Source: Pseudomonas sp. H9 (GTDB taxonomy: Bacteria; Pseudomonadota; Gammaproteobacteria; Pseudomonadales; Pseudomonadaceae). Taken from it: a DNA stretch of 64,000 nucleotides. Positions 50,815 to 60,662 of this stretch are shown piece after piece (positions within the stretch are counted from its first letter, which is position 1; each line of letters opens with the position of its first letter). Under the pieces are notes generated by a model. It did no database searches and was not told the DNA's origin. It worked only from the letters and a program-made list of their open reading frames with translations. The stretch spans positions 23,825 to 87,824 of the forward strand of contig NZ_SMOK01000025.1 in the NCBI RefSeq assembly GCF_004353925.1. The letters run 5' to 3'. The translations under genes and the position numbers were made by a program.

Positions 50815-51090
50815 TCAATTATTTTTCTGAACGAGCTTGCCATCGAGTTGCTGGTTCAGGGCTTCCTTGCGTTCGGCCGGAATGTCATTCCAATGCATGT
50901 CGAGCAACGCGCCTTCAATCGCGTAGAGCAGCACCTTTGAGGCCCGGAAGCCACGTGTACGCACGGCCTTGTAGGCATTCACCGCCCCCAGTCGGCGCAA
51001 ATCCGAGGCGCTGTGGATGCCGACCGCATGCAGCCACTGCGCAGAGGTCTTGCCAAGGTTTTTCAGATGCTGCAGTTCATCGTTCATCAA
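50815..51090 (-). CDS. TfoX C-terminal domain protein
   Basis: The protein has 91 residues (MMNDELQHLKNLGKTSAQWLH; the second Met is also possible). It is only the C-terminal helical domain of the TfoX/Sxy family, with LKNLGKTSAQWLHAVGI, DLRRLGAVNAYKAVR and LYAIEGALLDMHWNDIP. The N-terminal TfoX domain is missing, and this domain alone is common in proteobacteria. Sxy-type proteins affect competence gene control, but a single-domain protein need not. It lies 54 bp upstream of PrrF on the same strand. Confidence 0.85.
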   Translation of the reverse strand: MMNDELQHLKNLGKTSAQWLHAVGIHSASDLRRLGAVNAYKAVRTRGFRASKVLLYAIEGALLDMHWNDIPAERKEALNQQLDGKLVQKNN

Positions 51091-51208
51091 GCCTCCTTGC
51101 GACGGCTGAACGGGTCTTGATTAGGGAATCGTAAGCAGGTCAAAGAGGAGTGTAGCGGCACTTGGGAAATACGCGGCGTTTTGCCATCCTTGTGCCGACG
51201 GGTAGCTC

Positions 51209-51244
51209 AAAAGCGCCCGCTAAAAAGTAGCTGGCGGGCGCTTT
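51209..51244 (-). terminator. Terminator of the pentapeptide repeat gene
   Basis: AAAGCGCCCGC and GCGGGCGCTTT form an 11-bp stem followed by TTTT on the - strand, 12 bp after the gene. Confidence 0.85.
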
Positions 51245-51255
51245 GGCCTATGTAA

Positions 51256-51600
51256 TCAACGGGTTCGGTAACGCAGGCGGGTGCCGAAATTGACCGACAT
51301 CAGAATCTCGTCGGCGCTCAGTTCGCTGGGAAAGTAGGTGCCGGAAATCTGCGCGTGAGACAAACTGGCGCCTTCCAGACCGTTCTGGCGCAGGTCCAGG
51401 CCACGCAGGTCGGCGGCGCGGAAGTAAGCATCGGTGAAGTCGATGCCTGTGGTGTCCAACTCACGTAGATCGAGACCGCGGAAATCGCCGCCGCGAAAGT
51501 CGATGCTGGCATCCTTTGGCTTTTCGCGGTTGAAGCTGGCGATCTGTTCGTCATGCACCAGCGCATACAGTGCGCTGTCCAGTTGCCGTGGCTGATTCAT
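51256..51600 (-). CDS. Pentapeptide repeat protein
   Basis: From the ATG at 51600 (MNQPRQLDSALYALVHDEQI, preceded by GGGAGG) the protein has 114 residues. Residues about 35-85 hold ten pentapeptide-like repeats of the A(D/N)LXX pattern, e.g. DFRGGDFRGLDLRELD, FRAADLRGLDLRQ and LEGASLSHAQ. These should form a short right-handed quadrilateral beta helix. The function is unknown; it is far shorter than gyrase-protecting Qnr proteins (over 200 residues). It sits between its terminator and the AAA/phosphotransferase gene. Confidence 0.85.
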   Translation of the reverse strand: MNQPRQLDSALYALVHDEQIASFNREKPKDASIDFRGGDFRGLDLRELDTTGIDFTDAYFRAADLRGLDLRQNGLEGASLSHAQISGTYFPSELSADEILMSVNFGTRLRYRTR

Positions 51601-51702
51601 GAGAGCGCCTCCCTGTTGGACTCCTGATGACATTATAGTGCCATCATGCGGGAGGCGCCCGGACTCAAGTGTGAAGTGTCGACTGCTTCACGTCCTGAGG
51701 TA

Positions 51703-53265
51703 TCAGAGGCCGGGGAGGCGTTGACGGATCTGCTTGACCAACTCGTCGAGGCTACCGCTTTCGTTGGTTTCGACACGCTTGCTTTGCAGCAACTCTTCGC
51801 TGGTCAGTGGCTCGCGACTAGCCAGTTGGGCTTCAACCACTTCCAAGGTTGCATCGGAAGGATCGTTCTTGTCTGCCTGACGCTGTGCCAGCCAACTGAT
51901 GATCACGGCGAGTGGTGCATTGCAGTCGAGGATCAGGAACGGCACCCCGGTCTTGCTGGCAACGCCGGCCGCCGCCTGACGCTGGGCGTGACTCAGGTAA
52001 GTGGCGTCAATCACGACCGGGAAGCCGGCACGCAGGATGGTTTCTGCCAACTGGTGCAAGCGATCGTAAGTGGCCTGGCTGGCATCACTGCTATAAATGC
52101 CGGCCTGCAACTGGCCTGCGTTGTTGCTCGCTTGTTCACCGAACAGGCGCTTGCGCTCCACGTCCGAACGAAGGCGGATAGCGCCAAGGGCGTCGACCAG
52201 GCGCATGGCAACATGACTTTTGCCAACTGCAGATACACCGTGGGTGATGGCCAGAAAGCGCGAAGGGATTGCACTGTAGCTTTCCGCCAGGTTCGCGTAG
52301 TTGCGGTAGGTCCGCAGGGTGGTGGCGCGCTGCACGGCGTCGGCATTGGCCGGCATGCTGAACAGCGCGACCTTGGCCCGCACCAGGGCGCGGTATGCCT
52401 TATAGAAGTTCAGCAGTTCCAGGCCTGCGTAATCCCCGGTCAATTCCAGGTATTGGCTGATAAAGCGGCGCGATAGCGATTTCAGGCCACGGTCTTCCAG
52501 GTCCATGGCCAGGAAGGCGGCGTCGGCGTAAACGTCAGTCAGGCGGAACGGCTCGTTGAACTCGATGCAGTCAAAGATTACCACTTTGCCGTCGATCAGG
52601 GTGGCGTTGCCCAGGTGGATGTCACCGTGGCACTCACGGATGAAACCTTCAGCCTTGCGCGTTTCAAGCAGGCCGTGAAGGCGCTTGAAACTGTCCTGGG
52701 CCCAGGCTTGCAGCGCATCGAGTTGTTGCAGGTCGGCCTTGTCGGTGAGGAACGGGCGAATCTGCTCGAAATTCTGCTCTACCGGGGCCATGACGCTGTC
52801 CGGGGTGCCCAGTGGATGTACCACCGGCACTTTGGGGGCTTGCAGGTGGAACTCGGCGATCTGCCGGGCCATCTGGTCGATGTGCTCAGCAGTCAGTTCA
52901 CTATTGGCTTGCAGAGTGCTGAGCATCTGGTTCTGCGGAAACTGGCGCATTTTCAGTGCGTATTCGATCACGGTGCCTTCACCGCCCAGCTGTGGCGCCT
53001 CGGCACTGCCGGTAATAGGCAACACTTCCAGGTACAGGCCCTCGGTCAGGCGCTGGTTCAGGCGTAGTTCTTCGTTACAGAAATGCTCGCGCCCCGACAG
53101 TTCGGTGAAGTCGAGGAAGCCGAAGTTCATCGGTTTCTTGATCTTGTAGGCGTATTCGCCGGTCAGCAGTACCCATGAGATATGGGTCTCAATGAGCTGG
53201 AACTCCTTCACCGGGTGAGGGAACAGGGCGGGGTTCTGCAGCGCGGTGATCAAAGCTTGGCTCAC
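51703..53265 (-). CDS. Aminoglycoside phosphotransferase-like / P-loop kinase fusion
   Basis: The protein has 520 residues. The N-terminal 320 residues resemble an aminoglycoside phosphotransferase-type kinase (RECHGDIHLGNATLIDGKVVIF near 220, with the catalytic Asp, and the DFCIEF-like DCIEFNEP). The C-terminal 180 residues are an AAA_33-type nucleotide kinase with Walker A THGVSAVGKSHVA near 345. The substrate is unknown, and the annotation as drug resistance would be unjustified. It is divergent from mrcB over a 118-bp spacer. Confidence 0.85.
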   Translation of the reverse strand: MSQALITALQNPALFPHPVKEFQLIETHISWVLLTGEYAYKIKKPMNFGFLDFTELSGREHFCNEELRLNQRLTEGLYLEVLPITGSAEAPQLGGEGTVIEYALKMRQFPQNQMLSTLQANSELTAEHIDQMARQIAEFHLQAPKVPVVHPLGTPDSVMAPVEQNFEQIRPFLTDKADLQQLDALQAWAQDSFKRLHGLLETRKAEGFIRECHGDIHLGNATLIDGKVVIFDCIEFNEPFRLTDVYADAAFLAMDLEDRGLKSLSRRFISQYLELTGDYAGLELLNFYKAYRALVRAKVALFSMPANADAVQRATTLRTYRNYANLAESYSAIPSRFLAITHGVSAVGKSHVAMRLVDALGAIRLRSDVERKRLFGEQASNNAGQLQAGIYSSDASQATYDRLHQLAETILRAGFPVVIDATYLSHAQRQAAAGVASKTGVPFLILDCNAPLAVIISWLAQRQADKNDPSDATLEVVEAQLASREPLTSEELLQSKRVETNESGSLDELVKQIRQRLPGL

Positions 53266-53352
53266 GGGCGATCCTTTTGGGTCTTGGTGATTTCGAGTCG
53301 GCCATTATGGCGGCAAGCGTGGCTGGTGCAAACCGCCGGAGGGCGCCTGTCG

Positions 53353-53375
53353 ACGATCAATAAAGTGCGTATAAT
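53353..53375 (+). promoter_or_regulatory. mrcB promoter, -10 box directly before the start codon
   Basis: TATAAT at 53370-53375 with a weaker -35-like TGTCGA 16 bp upstream (from about 53348). The predicted start near 53382 is only 2 bp before the mrcB ATG, and there is no Shine-Dalgarno. Confidence 0.5.
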
Positions 53376-53383
53376 CCGCCGCC

Positions 53384-55705
53384 ATGACTCGTACCCGATC
53401 CCCCCGTACCCCGAAAAAACGCCCGTCTGGCCGCTCTCGCGCCTGGCTCGGCTGGGCCATCAAGCTCAGCCTGGTTGGCCTTGTGGTGCTGGCCGGCTTT
53501 GCCATTTACCTCGATGCTGTGGTCCAGGAGAAGTTCTCCGGCAAGCGCTGGACCATCCCGGCCAAGGTGTATGCCCGGCCGCTGGAACTGTTCGTCGGGC
53601 AGAAGCTGAGCAAGAACGACTTTCTCATCGAACTCGATGCCTTGGGCTATCGCCGTGAAAGCGTTGCCAACGGCCCGGGTGCTGCTTCCGTGAACGGCAA
53701 CACCGTCGACCTCAATACCCGTGGTTTCCAGTTCTATGAAGGTATGGAGCAGGCGCAAGCGGTGCGTGTGCGTTTCTCCGGCGACTACGTGGCAGGCTTG
53801 AGCGGTATTAATGGTTCCAAACTGGATGTGGTTCGCCTGGAGCCGCTGTTGATCGGTGGTTTGTACCCGAAAAACCTTGAAGATCGCATCCTGATCAAGC
53901 TCGATCAGGTACCGCCATACCTGCTGGAAACCCTGGTCGCCGTGGAAGACCGCGACTTCTATAGCCACTTCGGCGTGTCGCCCAAATCGATTGCCCGCGC
54001 AGTCTGGGTCAACACTTCCTCGGGGGCGATGCGCCAGGGCGGCAGTACCCTGACGCAACAGTTGGTCAAAAACTTCTACCTGACCAACGAGCGCAGCCTG
54101 AGCCGTAAGCTGACTGAAGCGATGATGGCCTTGTTACTGGAGTTGCACTACGACAAGCGCGAGATCCTCGAAGCCTACCTGAACGAAGTTTTCGTCGGTC
54201 AGGATGGTCAGCGTGCAGTGCATGGCTTTGGTTTGGCCAGTCAGTTCTTCTTCAGTCAGCCGCTGTCTGAGTTGAAGCTGCATCAAGTGGCACTGTTGGT
54301 GGGGATGGTCAAGGGGCCTTCGTACTACAACCCGCGCCGGTACCCGGAGCGCGCGACGGTGCGACGTAACCTGGTGCTGGACCTGTTGGCTGAGCAGGGT
54401 GTAGCCACACCAGAAGCGGTTGCTGCAGCGAAGAAAATGCCGCTGGGTGTGACCAAGCGTGGCAGCCTGGCCGACAGTTCGTTCCCGGGCTTCCTTGACC
54501 TGGTCAAGCGCCAGTTGCGCCAAGACTACCGCGACGAAGACTTGACCGAAGAAGGCCTGCGTATTTTCACCAGCTTCGACCCGATTCTGCAGATGAAGTC
54601 TGAATCTGCCATGGCCGAAACCTTCAAGCGTCTGGCTGGGCGTAAAGGTGCCGATGAAGTTGAGGCCGCGATGGTGGTGACCAACCCGGAAACCGGTGAG
54701 GTCCAAGCGTTGATCGGCAGCCGTCAGGCTGGCTTTGCCGGGTTCAACCGGGCCATCGACGCGGTGCGGCCGATCGGCTCGCTGGTCAAGCCAGCGGTAT
54801 ACCTGACCGCTCTGGAAAAACCGAGCCAATTCACCCTGACCAGTTGGGTGCAAGATGAGCCGTTCTCGGTCAAGGGTGGCGACGGACAGGTCTGGCGCCC
54901 GCAAAACTATGACCGCCGTTCCCATGGCACGATCTACCTGTACCAGGGGCTGGCGAACTCCTACAACCTGTCGACTGCCAAGCTGGGGTTGGAACTGGGT
55001 GTGCCCAATGTGCTCAAAACTATTGGGCGCCTGGGGGTCAATGTTGATTGGCCAGCCTTCCCGTCGATGCTGTTGGGCGCTGGTGGCATGTCGCCGATGC
55101 AAGTCGCAACCATGTACCAAACGCTGGCCAACGGTGGCTTCAACACGCCGATGCGCGGTATCCGCAGCGTACTGACGGCCGAGGGCGAGCCGCTCAAGCG
55201 TTATCCGTTCCAGATCCAGCAGACCTTCGATCCGGGAGCGATCTATCTGGTACAGAACGCTATGCAGCGCGTGATGCGTGAAGGTACCGGGCGCTCGGTC
55301 TACAGTGTGCTGCCAAGCTCGTTGAACCTGGCGGGCAAGACCGGTACCAGTAACGATTCGCGTGACAGCTGGTTCGCAGGTTTCAGTCAGGATCTGCTGG
55401 CGGTGGTCTGGCTGGGGCGTGACGACAACGGCAAGACGCCATTCACGGGCGCCACTGGTGCCCTGCAGGTCTGGACCAGTTTCATGCGCAAGGCTGACCC
55501 GCTGCCGCTGGATATGCCATTGCCCGACAATGTAGTGCAGGCCTGGATTGACCCGCATTCCGGGCAGGGTTCCGACAGCAGTTGCCCGGGTGCAGTACAG
55601 ATGCCGTATATTCGCGGCAGTGAGCCACCTGCTGGTGCCGCATGCGGCGGTACGCAGGACCCGGCCGAATCCGTGATGGATTGGGTCAAGGGCTGGATGA
55701 ATTAA
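53384..55705 (+). CDS. mrcB: Penicillin-binding protein 1B, bifunctional glycosyltransferase/transpeptidase
   Basis: The protein has 773 residues. A basic cytoplasmic tail (TRTRSPRTPKKRPSGRSR) and one membrane helix (about 22-42) precede a UB2H-like domain. The GT51 domain has EDRDFYSHFGVSP near 187 and GGSTLTQQLVKNFYL near 217. The transpeptidase domain has the nucleophile in GSLVKPAVYL near 465, SYN in NSYNLSTAKLG near 525, and KTGTSND near 650. It polymerises and crosslinks peptidoglycan. The next gene encodes its lipoprotein activator. The gene is also called ponB in Pseudomonas. Confidence 0.98.
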   Translation: MTRTRSPRTPKKRPSGRSRAWLGWAIKLSLVGLVVLAGFAIYLDAVVQEKFSGKRWTIPAKVYARPLELFVGQKLSKNDFLIELDALGYRRESVANGPGAASVNGNTVDLNTRGFQFYEGMEQAQAVRVRFSGDYVAGLSGINGSKLDVVRLEPLLIGGLYPKNLEDRILIKLDQVPPYLLETLVAVEDRDFYSHFGVSPKSIARAVWVNTSSGAMRQGGSTLTQQLVKNFYLTNERSLSRKLTEAMMALLLELHYDKREILEAYLNEVFVGQDGQRAVHGFGLASQFFFSQPLSELKLHQVALLVGMVKGPSYYNPRRYPERATVRRNLVLDLLAEQGVATPEAVAAAKKMPLGVTKRGSLADSSFPGFLDLVKRQLRQDYRDEDLTEEGLRIFTSFDPILQMKSESAMAETFKRLAGRKGADEVEAAMVVTNPETGEVQALIGSRQAGFAGFNRAIDAVRPIGSLVKPAVYLTALEKPSQFTLTSWVQDEPFSVKGGDGQVWRPQNYDRRSHGTIYLYQGLANSYNLSTAKLGLELGVPNVLKTIGRLGVNVDWPAFPSMLLGAGGMSPMQVATMYQTLANGGFNTPMRGIRSVLTAEGEPLKRYPFQIQQTFDPGAIYLVQNAMQRVMREGTGRSVYSVLPSSLNLAGKTGTSNDSRDSWFAGFSQDLLAVVWLGRDDNGKTPFTGATGALQVWTSFMRKADPLPLDMPLPDNVVQAWIDPHSGQGSDSSCPGAVQMPYIRGSEPPAGAACGGTQDPAESVMDWVKGWMN

Positions 55706-55726
55706 GCATTAAGCAAGAGGTGTGAA

Positions 55727-56479
55727 GTGAACAAGTGGTGGATTCCTGGCTTGACGGCTCTAGCTTTGCTCAACGGTTGCGCCAGCGTGCAACGCGGCTC
55801 GATTCCTGTGGTCGACTCGGGCACACGTGTATCCAATAGCGAGCGCGTCACGGCCAACCGCGGTGCGCCGGTCAATACCGGCACCCGCCAGGCTCAAGCG
55901 GTGCCACAGGACTCCGGCGTCACCGTGATGGTGCCGCAAGGGGCGGGCGCATCGCCGATTCAAACCTTTCCGGCGTCGACGGCACCAGCGCCGATCAGCA
56001 CCGGCCCGATTACCCCGGGCCCAAGCAGTTCGCTGCCGTTCGAGAGCGGCTCGACCAATGCCGGCAGCTACACCATGCCAAGCAGCACCGCACCCAGCGC
56101 ACCTAGCGGCATCCCGCGTAGTGCAGCCAGTGGCGGTCTGTCGGCCGATGAACAGCTCGACGGTCCGGTCCTTGCGCTGTTGACCACCGCTCAGCAACAG
56201 CAAGGCAGTGGTGACTACAACGGTGCTTCTTCGAGCCTGGAGCGTGCCCAGCGCATCGCCCCGCGCGAGCCGCAGGTGCTTTACCGACTGGCTCAGGTGC
56301 GTTTGGCGCAAGGCGATGCCGCACAATCTGAACAGTTGGCCCGTCGTGCCCTGACCTACGCCAACGGTCGCCCAGACCTGCAAGCAGGCCTGTGGGACAT
56401 TATTGCCCAGGCCCGTGAGAAACAGGGCGACTCGGCCGGTGCAGCGCTGGCGCGGCAGAAAGCGCAGGTCAACCTGTAA
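55727..56479 (+). CDS. lpoP: LpoP-like outer membrane lipoprotein, PBP1B activator
   Basis: The 250-residue protein starts at GTG with AGAGG upstream. A lipoprotein signal ends at Cys18 (LLNGC). A disordered Thr/Ser/Pro/Gly-rich stretch (about 25-130) is long enough to cross the periplasm. The C-terminal 110 residues hold tetratricopeptide repeats (YRLAQVRLAQGDAAQSEQLA, GLWDIIAQAREKQGDSAGAA). In P. aeruginosa the TPR lipoprotein encoded next to ponB, named LpoP, activates PBP1B. Position and domain layout match, 21 bp after mrcB. Confidence 0.85.
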   Translation: MNKWWIPGLTALALLNGCASVQRGSIPVVDSGTRVSNSERVTANRGAPVNTGTRQAQAVPQDSGVTVMVPQGAGASPIQTFPASTAPAPISTGPITPGPSSSLPFESGSTNAGSYTMPSSTAPSAPSGIPRSAASGGLSADEQLDGPVLALLTTAQQQQGSGDYNGASSSLERAQRIAPREPQVLYRLAQVRLAQGDAAQSEQLARRALTYANGRPDLQAGLWDIIAQAREKQGDSAGAALARQKAQVNL

Positions 56480-56808
56480 TGGACCCGCGCATTCTGGATA
56501 TCGCCGATCACCTGCTGCTGATCGAACACGAGCTGCACGCTCAGGGCTGGTGGAGTGAAGTGGCACCTAGTGCGCAAGCGCTGGCAAGTACGGTGCCATT
56601 CGCCGTCGACAGCATGAACTTCGACCAGTGGTTGCAGTGGATTTTCCTGCCAAAAATGAAAGAGATCCTCGAAAACGGGCTACCCCTGCCAAATGCCTCA
56701 GGCATCCTGGTCATGGCTGAAACGGTTTATGCCGATCGTCCGGAGGAAAGCCGCGAGCTACGCAGGCTGCTAGCAGAATTTGATCAATTGATCAGTCCAT
56801 CTGCCTGA
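56479..56808 (+). CDS. YqcC family protein
   Basis: The 109-residue protein (MDPRILDIADHLLLIEHELH) belongs to the YqcC family by the pattern WW...PSAQALASTVPFAVDSMNFDQWLQWIFLPKM and the late ESRELRRLLAEFDQLI. The function is unknown. The ATG shares one base with the lpoP stop (TAATG), so expression is coupled to mrcB-lpoP. A terminator follows. Confidence 0.8.
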   Translation: MDPRILDIADHLLLIEHELHAQGWWSEVAPSAQALASTVPFAVDSMNFDQWLQWIFLPKMKEILENGLPLPNASGILVMAETVYADRPEESRELRRLLAEFDQLISPSA

Positions 56809-56829
56809 ATTTCCCTCTTTTCACCCTTG

Positions 56830-56854
56830 GAGCCACAGATTGTGGCTCTTTTTG
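56830..56854 (+). terminator. Intrinsic terminator after yqcC
   Basis: GAGCCACA and TGTGGCTC pair around a GAT loop and are followed by TTTTTG. Confidence 0.9.
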
Positions 56855-56860
56855 TATGGA

Positions 56861-57022
56861 ATGTTTGTTTTTCTGCTGCTGTCATTGGCAATAGTGGTGG
56901 CTGTTGTTCGTCCTTGCGCGAAATTGGCAATAATTTTTCTTGACTTGCGCGCGCCGAAAAAGAAGAATCCAGATTCCGCTGTAGAGGGACTGCCAGAAGC
57001 AGACCCGCTAAGCAGATCATGA
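56861..57022 (+). CDS. Hypothetical small membrane peptide upstream of ilvI
   Basis: A 53-codon frame (MFVFLLLSLAIVVAVVRPC...) begins 7 bp after the yqcC terminator. Its first 30 residues are extremely rich in Leu, Ile and Val, followed by a hydrophilic K/D/E tail. It could be a small one-helix membrane protein. It lies upstream of ilvIHC, so a leader role sensitive to branched-chain amino acid supply is conceivable, but no terminator/antiterminator pair is evident. The ribosome site is weak (TATGGA). The rest of the spacer to ilvI, 57023-57229, shows no other gene; a weak promoter (TTGACT near 56940, AAGAAT 17 bp on) lies within the frame. Confidence 0.35.
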   Translation: MFVFLLLSLAIVVAVVRPCAKLAIIFLDLRAPKKKNPDSAVEGLPEADPLSRS

Positions 57023-57229
57023 GGCGCACACCCGCGCCGACCTGTAACACCCCGCAACGCGTTACCTCGCGCTGGGTGGGAAAGCCCCGCAACACTTTGG
57101 GGTGCTCCCAATACTTGCTCAGTCAGTGCTGACGTAGTGGCAATTCCGTCGCTCATGCTCTGCTTGGCAGTAAACCTATTAAGACCCGTCCACCGTGGGC
57201 GGTATTCTGGCGTTTTAGAGGTGAACAAC

Positions 57230-58954
57230 GTGGAGCTTTTATCTGGCGCTGAGATGGTCGTCCGCTTTTTGCGTGACGAAGGCGTTAAGCACATCTATGG
57301 GTACCCTGGCGGTGCTCTCCTTCATGTTTACGATGCACTGTTCAAAGAACCGGAAGTGAATCACATCCTGGTTCGTCACGAGCAGGCTGCTACTCATATG
57401 GCGGATGGTTACGCCCGTGCCACCGGCAAAGCCGGCGTGGTACTGGTCACTTCCGGTCCGGGCGCAACCAATGCCATTACCGGTATTGCCACTGCGTACA
57501 TGGACTCCATCCCGATGGTCATTCTTTCCGGTCAGGTGCCTAGCACCATGGTCGGTACCGATGCCTTCCAGGAAACCGACATGATCGGTATTTCCCGGCC
57601 GATCGTGAAACACAGCTTCATGATCAAACATGCTTCGGAAATTCCGGAAGTGCTGAAAAAAGCCTTCTATCTGGCGCAATCTGGCCGTCCAGGTCCGGTT
57701 GTTGTCGATATCCCGAAAGACATGACCAATCCGGCGGAAAAGTTCGAATACGTTTACCCGAAAAAGGTCAAGCTGCGCTCTTACAGCCCGGCTGTCCGTG
57801 GTCACTCGGGTCAAATCCGCAAAGCAGCTGAAATGCTCCTGGCTGCCAAGCGTCCGGTGGTTTATGCCGGCGGTGGCGTGATTCTCGGTGGTGGCTCTGC
57901 TGCCCTGACTGAAATCGCCCAGATGCTCAACCTGCCTGTCACCAATACCTTGATGGGGTTGGGTGGCTATCCGGGTACCGATCGCCAGTTCCTCGGTATG
58001 CTCGGTATGCACGGCAGCTACACCGCTAACCTGGCGATGCACCACGCCGACGTGATTTTCGCGGTCGGTGCTCGTTTTGACGATCGCGTGGTAAACGGCC
58101 CGGCCAAGTTTTGCCCGAACGCCAAAATTATCCACATCGATATCGACCCGGCGTCGATCTCCAAGACCATCAAGGCCGATGTGCCGATTGTCGGTCCTGT
58201 CGACAGCGTCCTGACAGAAATGGTTGCGACCTTGCGCGAAATCGGCGAGCAGCCAGAAAAGGCTGCGATGGATGCCTGGTGGAAGCAGATCGAAGAGTGG
58301 CGCGGTGGTCGCGAGATGTTCCCTTACGACAAGGGCGACGGTAACGTCATCAAACCGCAGACCGTGATCGAAACCCTTTGCGAAGTGACCAAAGGCGATG
58401 CCTTTGTTACTTCTGATGTGGGTCAGCATCAGATGTTCGCGGCGCAATACTACCGCTTCAACAAGCCTAATCGCTGGATCAACTCCGGTGGTTTGGGCAC
58501 CATGGGCTTCGGTTTCCCGGCGGCCATGGGTGTCAAGTTGAGCTTCCCAGACCAGGACGTTGCCTGTGTTACCGGTGAAGGCAGCATTCAGATGAACATT
58601 CAGGAACTGTCGACCTGCCTGCAGTACGACCTGCCGGTGAAGATCGTCAACCTGAACAACGGTGTATTGGGCATGGTCCGCCAGTGGCAAGACATGTCCT
58701 ACAACAGCCGTCACTCGCACTCCTATATGGAATCGCTGCCTGACTTCGTCAAGTTGGCTGAAGCCTATGGTCACGTGGGCATTCGCATTACCAGCCTGAA
58801 GGACCTCAAGCCCAAGCTCGAAGAAGCGTTCGCCATGAAAGACCGCCTGGTGTTCATCGACATCCAGGTCGACAACAGCGAGCACGTCTACCCGATGCAG
58901 ATCAAAGACGGTTCCATGCGCGACATGTGGCTGAGCAAGACGGAGCGTACCTAA
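57230..58954 (+). CDS. ilvI: Acetolactate synthase, large (catalytic) subunit
   Basis: The GTG at 57230 (VELLSGAEMVVRFLRDEGVK), with AGAGGTG upstream, gives 574 residues. Upstream frame extension is unrelated. It has HEQAATHMADGYARATG with the catalytic Glu near 48, VLVTSGPGATNAITGI, the FAD-domain region, and the ThDP motif GEGSIQMNIQELSTCLQYDL near 450. It makes acetolactate and acetohydroxybutyrate, the first shared step to valine, leucine and isoleucine. ilvH follows after 2 bp. Confidence 0.98.
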   Translation: MELLSGAEMVVRFLRDEGVKHIYGYPGGALLHVYDALFKEPEVNHILVRHEQAATHMADGYARATGKAGVVLVTSGPGATNAITGIATAYMDSIPMVILSGQVPSTMVGTDAFQETDMIGISRPIVKHSFMIKHASEIPEVLKKAFYLAQSGRPGPVVVDIPKDMTNPAEKFEYVYPKKVKLRSYSPAVRGHSGQIRKAAEMLLAAKRPVVYAGGGVILGGGSAALTEIAQMLNLPVTNTLMGLGGYPGTDRQFLGMLGMHGSYTANLAMHHADVIFAVGARFDDRVVNGPAKFCPNAKIIHIDIDPASISKTIKADVPIVGPVDSVLTEMVATLREIGEQPEKAAMDAWWKQIEEWRGGREMFPYDKGDGNVIKPQTVIETLCEVTKGDAFVTSDVGQHQMFAAQYYRFNKPNRWINSGGLGTMGFGFPAAMGVKLSFPDQDVACVTGEGSIQMNIQELSTCLQYDLPVKIVNLNNGVLGMVRQWQDMSYNSRHSHSYMESLPDFVKLAEAYGHVGIRITSLKDLKPKLEEAFAMKDRLVFIDIQVDNSEHVYPMQIKDGSMRDMWLSKTERT

Positions 58955-58956
58955 TC

Positions 58957-59448
58957 ATGCGGCACATTATTTCCCTGCTGTTGGAAAACGAACCCGGTGC
59001 CTTGTCTCGCGTGGTTGGTCTGTTCTCGCAGCGTAACTACAACATCGAAAGCCTGACCGTAGCGCCGACCGAAGACCCGACCTTGTCGCGTCTGACGTTG
59101 ACCACGGTCGGTCATGATGAGGTGATCGAGCAGATCACCAAAAACCTGAACAAGCTGGTTGAAGTCGTCAAGCTGGTCGACCTCTCGGAAAGCGCACACA
59201 TCGAACGTGAACTGATGCTGGTCAAGATCAAAGCCACGGGCGCTCAGCGTGCCGAGATCAAACGCACCACCGATATCTATCGTGGGCAGATCGTCGATGT
59301 CAGCAGCAGCGTCTACACCGTGCAGCTGACTGGCGCCAGCGACAAGCTTGATAGCTTCATTCAGGCCATCGGTACCGCGTCCATTCTCGAAACAGTGCGC
59401 AGTGGCGTCACCGGCATTGCCCGTGGCGACAAAGTGCTCAGCATCTAA
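58957..59448 (+). CDS. ilvH: Acetolactate synthase, small regulatory subunit
   Basis: From the ATG at 58957 (MRHIISLLLENEPGALSRVV) the protein has 163 residues. It has an N-terminal ACT domain (ENEPGALSRVVGLFSQRNYN) that binds valine for feedback control, and a C-terminal ACT-like domain. It lies 2 bp after ilvI and 51 bp before ilvC. Confidence 0.98.
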   Translation: MRHIISLLLENEPGALSRVVGLFSQRNYNIESLTVAPTEDPTLSRLTLTTVGHDEVIEQITKNLNKLVEVVKLVDLSESAHIERELMLVKIKATGAQRAEIKRTTDIYRGQIVDVSSSVYTVQLTGASDKLDSFIQAIGTASILETVRSGVTGIARGDKVLSI

Positions 59449-59499
59449 CTCAAAAAATTAGCGATGGCCCTATCGGGCCGAGATAACAGGGGTATGTTC

Positions 59500-60516
<1,017 letters not shown>

Positions 60517-60534
60517 TCTTGCTTTAATGCGATG

Positions 60535-60560
60535 AAAACGCGGCTTCGGCCGCGTTTTTT
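60535..60560 (+). terminator. Intrinsic terminator after ilvC
   Basis: ACGCGGC and GCCGCGT pair around TTCG and are followed by six T. Confidence 0.92.
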
Positions 60561-60662
60561 CGTTTAGGCGGTCAGCTTCTGGTATAAAGCTTCATCGTCT
60601 GTCGGCGAACCCTCGTCGCAGACATCTGTCGAAATTTTCCACTCCGTTGCAAGGTAATCTCA

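Noticed and set aside
50815..51600. Quinolone protection (Qnr) or competence locus
   Set aside because: The pentapeptide protein is too short for a Qnr dimer, and the TfoX-domain protein lacks the N-terminal domain.
51703..53265. Aminoglycoside resistance gene
   Set aside because: The kinase-like fold is fused to a P-loop domain and lies in a core genomic setting; nothing indicates drug modification.
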